From assembly GCA_039881145.1 (NCBI GenBank), contig JAYKKI010000127.1:2046001-2110000 (forward strand): 64,000 bases of DNA, written 5' to 3'. Below are positions 56,180 to 64,000 of the stretch, piece by piece. The translations under genes and the position numbers were made by a program. Every line of letters begins with the position of its first letter. Position 1 is the first letter of the stretch. Origin of the DNA: Druceiella hillmani (lineage: Eukaryota; Arthropoda; Insecta; Lepidoptera; Hepialidae). Below the pieces are notes generated by a model, which made no database searches, had not been told where the DNA came from, and was given only the letters and a program-made list of their open reading frames with translations.

Positions 56180-58135
56180 ATTTATCGAGTGGAGTATTAA
56201 ATTAGAGAGAGAGTGAAAAGAATTCTAAAATATTTTTTCCAAATTTTAGGTCAAATAGTTTATCAAATTTTGTTATTAATATTGAAAATTTTAATAATTT
56301 TTTTTTTACACATTGATAGATTTTTCGTCAGCGGTGAAGATAAATATAAAATAAATAATTAAATAAATTTACTAATGAAAATATGTTTAACTGTATTAGG
56401 GTAAGAAGCGACATTAAATACAATAATGTGCATATATAAATGTATATAGGTCGACAGTCATTGCACTGAGATCCAATTTTTCGTTAAACCACGACACAAG
56501 ACAGGTTTTCGGACATAATTTTAGTGTCCCTATATTCAGAATTATAATTTTAATAATACTTTTATTTCGTTACCGAGTTATAACATCGAACCGAAAAACA
56601 ATTTTTTTAATAAATTACAGTTACTACCAAGTATTTCCCTACATTATTTTCTGATAGTGACATACAAATCTTATGTTTACATAATACCAAAACTCTACTT
56701 GTACTAATATCATACGTGACAATAATCCCTGGTATATCTTTTGAACTAATTATTGAAATGACTTGCAATTAATAATGACCTCATTATTTATGTACGTAAA
56801 ATATTACTGCTGTATATTTTAATAAAAACCTTTTCTAAAGTGATGAAACTGAGGCGTAAATTTTCGAATTATTTTCATTATTGTTTTAATCATAAATTGA
56901 AATATTTTGAACTTTCTAAAAAAGATAAAAATATCGTACATGGAACATTTATGAAGACCTCATAGAGATTTATAATTCTTTATTACATTATTTTGTTATA
57001 TCTGCAACGATTTAATCAGGATAAGCCAACAAAACTCTAAACTTTATAATTTTTCTCCATTTTGAGTTAAAAATATTGCTTTAATTTATTAATTTATTCA
57101 ATATTCTAAAGTAAAGAGAATAAACCATAACCTCTTCTTGGAATTACATGGAACAATTTTTTAAATCATTTCTTCATTTAAAAGAAAACGAATTACCTCT
57201 TCCTCTTTTCTTTTTCTTTCTAATTGTATTAGTAAAAAATAGTTTTGTCCGCGACCTGGCCCGCAGGTGGATTTTTGAAAATATTATTACGCCAACTGTA
57301 AAAGAAATACAACCCATTTATTATAATAATTAAAAACATATTTTTAAGTAAACGTTGTGTGTTGTGTGAAAGTTCAAATTCCCATAGTTATTTTTTAGTT
57401 GGTTAGTTTCAAAAAATATAACCTATATATTATTTCAGATTCAATAAAATTTATAAGGAAAACTTCGTCGAAATTCTTTTAGCTCTTATTTCGTGAGGCG
57501 TTAAGAAACAGATATACACAAATGAGCAAATATTTCGAATACCATATATTTGTATTTTGTAATTTTTATTGCGTTTCCATAAACCAGGTTTTCGTCAACA
57601 TGTTTTATATGCAAACGGGCCAATCCCCAATTTTATTATACATATGGATAAAAAGTACGTAACAATTAAATTTATACAACCTAATGCAAAACCTACTAAC
57701 ATTATTTATTTACAAATATTCAAAAGTTTAAAATTTTAAACAAATTAAAGAAACTAAGTAAACTAGTAAGGAATGCATACAACTGGCAAAAAATTTATTT
57801 ACGAAAGATGACCAATAAAGTCACTCGCCTCCATGTTCTGTCCGCATTCGGTTTGTATGTTCGGGTGAAAAATTTCATATCTCGATTTAAAATACACGTC
57901 ACTGATGATGTACACGGTAACACTACATTTATGTAATTTTCAAACAAACAAACAAACAAAAAAACTCCTAAAAGCAATATTTTTTTATTCTGTTACTATT
58001 ATTATGGGCCGTTAATCTATCATTTGCAAACCTTTCATTTGTCAAGATGGCAATATACAACACAACAACAATAACACAATAGACAACAACAACAGACATG
58101 TCAACTTTACAGATTTATTACTTGCATATTAGTGT
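56180..58135. other. AT-rich DNA, no gene; retroposon-like scraps
   Basis: 57,236-57,290 ('tttgtccgcgacctggcccg' then caggtggatttttgaaaat) resembles a short tract common in insect repeat families. 57,943-57,962 is a (CAAA)n run such as often ends SINEs. Otherwise nothing is supported. Confidence 0.4.
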
Positions 58136-58140
58136 GGGTA

Positions 58141-58328
58141 ACTAGATATGACATTACGCTAACCCAACTAGAATTTATTGATCTAGTATGTATATTTTAA
58201 ATTTTAAAGTAATGTTAATCCACTTAAGCAAACAACTAGATATGACATTATGCTAACCCAACTAGAATTTATTGATCTAGTATGTATATTTTAAATTTTA
58301 AAGTAATGTTAATTTACTTAAGCAAACA
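58141..58328 (+). repeat. 94 bp tandem duplication, 2 units
   Basis: 'actagatatgacattacgct' at 58,141 recurs at 58,235 as 'actagatatgacattatgct'. The units are almost identical to 'aagtaatgttaat-cacttaagcaaac', so the duplication is recent relative to most repeats here. Confidence 0.93.
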
Positions 58329-58554
58329 ATATTTTTTTAGTGTCGCATTATTTCTGTATAAAGAAGAAGTCTTATTCAACTCTCCGCAAAAATATCATGA
58401 TTGAATCGACGAGAGAATGCAATAAAGAAAAGAAAATTCTGTTTTTATACTCACATATGATTATTATATGCCTTATGTCTAACTGCGTTAGTTGGTAACC
58501 TGTGTATATATGATGAATAAATAAATTTATGTGATCTCAAGACCTTTCAAACCT

Positions 58555-59735
58555 AAGAAAGGAGATCGTCAAAGGTGTGATTTATCACCTCTTCTATTTA
58601 ACATTTACGAAGAATAAATTATGAGGAAAGCTCTAGAAGGATGGAAAAGAAGCATAAAAATAACATATAATAAAGTTAGTACCTTGGATATGTTAATGAT
58701 ACACACTCTTCACATCACCAGGGCAGGAACTCTGTTTAGAAGAGTGGAAAATGAGAGCGAGATGGTTGGACTCGAGATTAATAGATCTAAAATAAAAATC
58801 ATGGTCATTATCAAGGTGGCTAACTCTCGCAGATAAAGTAACTCGCATATCTTGTAATGAAATATCAATATCTTGGATATATGAAAACTTACCGAGGAAA
58901 ATGCGAGAGAGGCATCACGCGACGAATTCAGAAGATAGGTCTCCAATATCGTCGAGGAAAGACTGTTGCGACCGTTTGTTTTCTCCATCTTTCTATATGG
59001 GTCCGAATTTTGTATAATTTGAACAGTATACAGGAAAAATATCAATGCTTTTGAGTTCTGATAGTAAAGAATACTGACTCTACCAAAAACTGCATAAAAG
59101 AATCAGCAAATTCCTACATCACCAACTGTAAATTAAAACCGACCAACAAACGACCATTTGTAGTTACCGACCAACAAGTACTCAGTTATTTTGATCATAT
59201 GTCTCGTAAATATCCAGATAACCTAGATATAGTGGTAATTATAAAGAAAATAATAGGCAAAATATCTCACGGTTAATATCCTAGCCACTCTTCTGAGCAG
59301 GCAAAGATCATCAAAGAACTCCCTTTCATTGTTCAACTGAGACAAGTCAAATACAGGATAGTATGGAATCAGCTAATGAGCTTCTTTAGCAAGGCACTCT
59401 GAGACGAGCACGACCTTCTTTAATTTCTTAGTAAAAATGACATTATTGTTCTTGATCTAAATAAACGCCCTCTCAAGTATAGACAATCTTCTTGATCTAA
59501 ACCCCTTCTTAATGTCCTTGATATAAATAAACGCCTTCTTAAGTATAGAGATCACCAAAGAACTCCTTTTCACTGTCACCCTGCGACAAGTTGAATACAG
59601 GATAGTATGGAATCCGCTAATCAGCTCCTCTAGTAAGACAGTCTGAGACGAGCACCATCTTCTCTAATTTCTCAGTAAAAATTACATTATTGTTTTTGAT
59701 CTAAATAAACACCTTCTTAAGTATAGATGATTTTT
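58555..59735 (+). pseudogene. Decayed non-LTR retrotransposon, RT domain to 3' end
   Basis: 'KGDRQRCDLSPLLFNIYEE' corresponds to the 'KGVRQGCVLSPLLFN-Y' RT motif. 'GYVNDT' stands for the catalytic 'YADDT' in another frame, so the first catalytic Asp is changed to Asn. 'RRVENESEMVGLEINRSKIK' and 'VI' follow as in 'L-RVNEESE-VGLEINRSKTKIMV'. Next are 'YQYLGYMKTYRGKCERGITR' and 'FVFSIFLYGSE'. 'LSYFDHMSRKYPDNLDIVVI' and 'KELPFIVQLRQVKYRIVWNQ' then match the family's C-terminus. Several frameshifts and stops are present. The 5' two-thirds of a typical element is missing, the usual 5' truncation. The clade (RTE, Jockey or other) cannot be fixed by eye. Confidence 0.7.
59308..59735 (+). repeat. ~242 bp tandem duplication of the retrotransposon tail
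   Basis: 'caaagaactccctttcattg' near 59,312 and 'caaagaactccttttcactg' near 59,553 start two copies. Each covers the last codons ('RIVWN', 'DEH'), 'aatttct-agtaaaaat-acattattgtt' and the 3' tail. Within the tail, 'cttgatctaaataaacgcc' also repeats in shorter form, a kind of short 3' repetition seen in some non-LTR families. Confidence 0.8.
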
Positions 59736-59739
59736 ATGA

Positions 59740-60090
59740 CCGATCACCTTGCAAATAAATCATATTTCATGGACGTAGATATATTGAGATAAATTGAGAA
59801 AATTCAGAGTTAATAATTGAACGTGAAGAAAATTCTAATAGTGTGAAAATTATGATAAATTTATTATAAAAAAAAAACAAAGATTTGCTATAACACTGAG
59901 TAAAACAGTAAAAAATATATCGTACCGGCACTGATTACAGAGCCTCTCGTCGCATTCCTACGTTTCCGTTTACAAAGTTAACAACCTCATAGAAAAAAAG
60001 CGTAGTCATTAAACCGACCGCTGAACAAAAAACCGGCTAATATGCCGACATTAATTTCATAGTTATGACGCGAAAAAAAAAAGAATGTAC
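59740..60090. other. No feature seen
   Basis: AT-rich to mixed sequence with no coding or repeat signal. Confidence 0.5.
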
Positions 60091-60094
60091 GTAA

Positions 60095-60420
60095 TGAAAT
60101 AATATTCGCGCGCCAGAGCTAATCCGGGGCTTGAAAAATGTACCGCGAGCACCCAGGTGCCTCCCTCGACTTCAGTAAGCCCCATTATTTATGCCGATGA
60201 AAGCTAATTTCACCAGCATCGAGATTTGAACCGACCCCCGCGGCGAAGCTTTCAAAGCTTTCTTATGTGCCAAATTTAAGTTTTGGAAAATGCCCATTTT
60301 CCGCTCGTTTTTCTCGCAAATCATTAGCGGCGTTATAATTATCGTTATGGCGTAGGCGGCTACGTCTGTGCCTAATTATTTCTGGCGCGCTCTGCGCCTT
60401 CATTAATTTCTTTGTGTTTA
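60095..60420. promoter_or_regulatory. GC-rich block, probable conserved noncoding element
   Basis: The sharpest composition change in the window. About 325 bases are rich in GC, with 'attcgcgcgccagagctaat', 'cgagcacccaggtgcctccc', 'gacccccgcggcgaagcttt', 'cattagcggcgttataatta' and 'tctggcgcgctctgcgcc'. It mixes several TAAT/ATTA homeodomain-type cores (gctaatt, ttaattt, taattat) and an E-box-like caggtg, and all frames contain stops. Such blocks in insects are typical of conserved enhancers near developmental genes. The role is inferred from composition and motif mix. Confidence 0.45.
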
Positions 60421-60424
60421 CATA

Positions 60425-63400
60425 TTTTTTGTTGCGATGTGTGTAATTGGCGGGTAGCTAATTTATATTTATAGACACAATATAACGAGGGTTTATCAGC
60501 ACTTATTTGATTAATTTTTCTATATTTATTTTTAAATTATGTGAATAAATTTGTTAGTATAAAGTTGTCATGATAGACGTATAGCAGCATTTGCTTTTGT
60601 CCGCGACTTTATTCTCAGTAACTAGTAATATAAATTTCGATTTGAACCACCGATTTATACCGTAAGTGTACTTTCCTCTGTCTTCGCCTATTTAGTTTAT
60701 TTATAAGCAGTGTTGAAATATCATTATACTGACATATTTTTATAATATTTTAACATTTTTTAAGTTTGTTTAGTATGGAAGATAATTTTTTTTTCCTAGC
60801 AATTTGAAACAAAACAAAATTGAAATAATTTTGTCTGAAGACAAATTTTATTTTTTCTTAATTTTTAGGGTTGTTTATCTGGATAAAAGAAACACTTAAT
60901 CGTTCACATATCCGTATGGTCGTTTATCACAGTAGTCTTTCTTAGAAACCGCTTGCGTAAGAAATCGAATTCTAGTATATTAAAAAAACATATTAACACA
61001 TTAATAATAGCTAAAACTCAAAAAGATTTATATACGTATATTTTAAGCCGTGGAGCAAATTAAGTACTATACATTTTTTTAATTCCATACACAATTTTGT
61101 TGCATCGTTTGAAAGGATTATTTATAAATATCTATACTAACATATTGAAATATATGTAAAAAAATATGAATATTCGGGTATGGGTTTGGGCGACACCCTA
61201 TCCCATTTCCAAAACTATGGAACATAAGATTAAAAAAAAACAAATTTTCTTACAAATTTATGTAGGATTTTCAAAGATTGTAGAAAAACTATGACCTCGA
61301 TTATTTATGTCTTAGTTTATGAAATGTTCATGATTATGTACATCCTTCTACATAATTATATTAAGTATTTTTAAATGTTTATTGTCTTAGAAAACATATT
61401 ACTAATAATTTACTATAAAAAATGATTTCGTTTCAAGCGTGGTACGGAATCCTCGATGCGTGATTTAGACTCCCTTGTTCTTTTTCATAAGCTACTCGAG
61501 GGGCTGAACGTGAATGACGACGAATGACTTACGATTAAAAAAAGTTATTTAACCAACTCCAATTTCCCTCAAAATGAAAATAAAATAATAAAACTTGTAT
61601 AATTTTGTGAGAAATGCTTGCTATTTCTTCCACAACTATAATTGAGAGCGGTATATCATACTCATCAACTTTATTATTCGCATTATTCAAATTGGGGGGT
61701 CCAGTAAACTGCATTAGATGTCTTTTACATCCTTGCCAAATAAATATTTTCATAGTTAGCTAAATGTTTTGTTATTAATCAAAGACAGGTATCCCACAAC
61801 ATTTTGGAGATAAATCTGCAGTGGACTCATAGTTGCTCGTCGATCTGAAGTTAGAGTTGTCACAAGGTAACGGGCAATTCTAATTACAGCTGAATTGTTT
61901 TCTATCGTTAATATGGTTGTAGTTTTTGCTGCCTTGATTTGTAGTCTTTGTTACCGTGAGTTAATATTCGATGACTTGCCCTAGTAATTTGTTCCTATCT
62001 TTCTTCCTAATTGCTAATTTTGCTCAATCTCAAACTCAGAGTAGGACTGGGTTCTAGTTTTTATTAAAAGATCTCGTTGTACCGCATTGGAAGTCCTAGT
62101 CCCTTTCTTTCCGTTAAGTTTGAAACGAAATTTAATTAAAGTAGCTTATTAATACCCTTTCGATTAACAAAGTTATGCGAAGCTTGTAATTCAAGTGTTA
62201 TTCACACAATTAAAACCATTAGATAAAATTAGTGACTCATACTTATTTCTTAAAGATGAAAGTTTCGTTTGTTTCATTCAGATGAAACTTTTAGTTCCTT
62301 CTTGTTTATAATATTCAGCTAAAGACATTTTATAGTATATAACTATTCATTACGAAGATCTTTTATAACATTTTCGTGATGAGCAAAAGCAATTTATATG
62401 AAAAGAGTCAAAATGTACGGGATGTATTTCTGAATTAAGCTGTTGTCCACAACTATATTGCAGACAACGCGAAAATATAACAAAATTAAAAGGTGTTGCT
62501 AATTATTAATTGTGATTTGTTACGACTGATTTTTTGTTGCAAAATCGGTGCATATGTTTGCGTTAAATAAGTAAATTATAGTTACGTATAAATAATAACA
62601 GTAAGGGTGAAAACGAAATCTTCAAAAATTACTAGAAAGTTTATGGCTCATTGAGTTACATCGAAGCTAAAAAAGCAACATCCAAATATAGAGTTTGAAT
62701 TGTTTTCCTTGTAAGATTGATTGTATCGTACATTTATTAATTATTATTTTACAACAAATAGCGACAAATATGTAAATATATCTATAAAATTATCCCAATT
62801 ATTGATATCATTGAATGTTATTTTTGTGTTTCCGTATGGCTCAATTTTTAGATTGTATGTGTATTTTTAGGTATAACATCAGACCGTACCGTTTTACACT
62901 CAAATACCATCTAACTAATAAAAAAATAACTAATTTGAGATTGGCTGTATTTGCTTATTTCTTTATCTCGTTTTCACGTTTCTACTAAATGAATTTCCGT
63001 AAAATGTTACGTCCATGAAGCCTGTGTTGCTGAAATGAGTATGTGATGAAGGAATGATACGTATAAATCAATTTTCATTCTGAAAGATAAATTTTCTTTT
63101 TGTAATTAAAAACAACGCTCCAAAGAAATAAAATATAAGTCATATTTCCTATTTTTATAACGATCGAAAAGTTATTACAAGAATAATTCAATTACGTAAT
63201 ATGTTGGTAAATGATTTTATATTTTATGGCGCCTTGAATCCAACAATTGCCATTATAAATATTATATGTAGCGCTTAAATGGTGAGATACTCATTCCTCG
63301 AATGGTTTTAAAAAATAATTTTATTGTTGTGTTTTTCGTAACATTCGAATCTAGAATAACTATTGTTTATGTTTATGTTTAAGAAAAGAAAAATACAATT

Positions 63401-63760
63401 TTTTTTCCAAAATTCGAAGTCAGTACTTGCGAGTTCAAAGTGCAATAATTTACCGTTGTGTCAACGAAATACTTAGGCAAGCTAAGAAATTAAATTATAC
63501 TTACTTACACTTCAAAAATACACATAATTTCACGTGCTCATGCGTCATAGATTACACTGAAATAAAAATGTATTCTTTTTTTATTCAGTTTTAAACGAAA
63601 ATTTAAAAGAAAGACGTTTTGTTTTTGTGTCACCAGAATTTATTTATTTATCAAAAAACCATGTCCAACATACTGGATAATGTGAAATGTTAGACGTGTG
63701 TGTGCGATAAAAGAGTTTTCATTTTATTTTATTAAGAAAATACATGGCTTTGTAGAAAAA
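60425..63760. other. AT-rich DNA with no gene seen
   Basis: The open frame 61,535-61,753 (minus) has no recognisable motif. No tandem or dispersed repeat was detected by eye in this stretch. Confidence 0.5.
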
Positions 63761-63799
63761 CTAAAAACCACTTTTGTAACCATAGAACTAAATGAGGCA

Positions 63800-63935
63800 A
63801 ACCAAAGGAGCTCAAACTTGATAGATTTATTTTAGCCATTGAATAGTTTCCATGATCGCCTCCTTCAACCCTCCTTCATCATCATATCAGCTTGATAGTA
63901 CTATAGTATAGTATTTTCATCAGAATTGCCTAACC
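63800..63935 (+). repeat. Dispersed copy of the 18.32-18.56 kb element
   Basis: 'gagctcaaacttgatag', 'tttagccattgaatagtttcc', 'cctccttcaaccctccttca', 'catatcagcttgatagta' follow the order of the element at 18,430-18,560. It runs close to the end of the window, so its extent is unknown. Confidence 0.5.
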
Positions 63936-64000
63936 ATGTAATTTTTAATCGATATAACTCTTAAAAGTGAGTTAAGATTAACTTAAAATATTTTTTTACA

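Noticed and set aside
1..64000. tRNA, rRNA or snRNA genes
   Set aside because: No tRNA A/B box pair with a foldable cloverleaf, no rRNA-like segment and no recognisable snRNA motif were noticed on either strand. A dedicated covariance-model scan would be needed to exclude them.

Overview
The window reads as AT-rich, gene-poor nuclear DNA of an arthropod, most likely an insect. The reasons are the lack of any long intact ORF over 64 kb, many (AT)n microsatellites and tandem arrays, decayed non-LTR retrotransposon fragments of insect type, and one decayed long-TIR Tc1/mariner-superfamily element with an insect-type N-terminal (DUF4817-like) plus DDE transposase. I found no rRNA, tRNA, CRISPR array, operon or other bacterial feature, and no intact host protein-coding gene. 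Two stretches could be host exons (about 11.40-11.72 kb on the minus strand and 22.89-23.17 kb on the plus strand), both with low confidence. The window is probably intergenic, or inside a very large intron.

Layout. 0-11 kb is mostly featureless AT-rich DNA. It holds a degenerate array of about 137 bp units (4.7-5.15 kb), (AT)n runs, a 177 bp MITE with perfect 27 bp terminal inverted repeats (5486-5662), a 22 bp minisatellite (7.45-7.65 kb) and a GC-richer block at 8.2-8.43 kb. 12.08-14.26 kb is one complete but inactivated Tc1/mariner-superfamily element. 15.3-19.5 kb holds three minus-strand C-terminal fragments of non-LTR retrotransposons. 20.2-22.3 kb has small duplications, a perfect hairpin with a UUCG loop, and an 11-copy array of about 125 bp units. 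A GC-richer block follows at 22.56-22.75 kb.

24.2-54.4 kb is the dominant structure: three tandem, diverged, differentially deleted copies of a block about 12 kb long. With segments lettered in order, the fullest copy reads a-b-f-g-c-d-e-i (42.16-54.4 kb). The first copy (24.17-35.35 kb) keeps a-b-c-d-e and the middle copy (35.4-42.15 kb) keeps f-g-c(partial)-e-i. Within the block, several GC-richer islands look better preserved than the AT-rich DNA around them: the end of e in three copies, and d and g in two copies each. Copy-specific changes sit on top: a 37 bp array (10 units in copy 1, about 3 in copy 3), a 109 bp array with higher-order structure (only copy 3), an inserted retroposon-like element of about 0.6 kb (copy 1), a 1.78 kb-offset internal duplication, and a perfect 25 bp hairpin that arose in only one sub-copy.

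54.4-64 kb is again mostly empty. It contains a reverse-complemented copy of the 0.6 kb family (56.0-56.17 kb), a 94 bp tandem duplication (58.1-58.3 kb), a decayed non-LTR retrotransposon RT-to-3'-end fragment whose tail is tandemly duplicated (58.56-59.73 kb), and a GC-rich block at 60.1-60.42 kb that resembles a conserved developmental noncoding element. All similarities were judged by eye; no database search or computed alignment was available.
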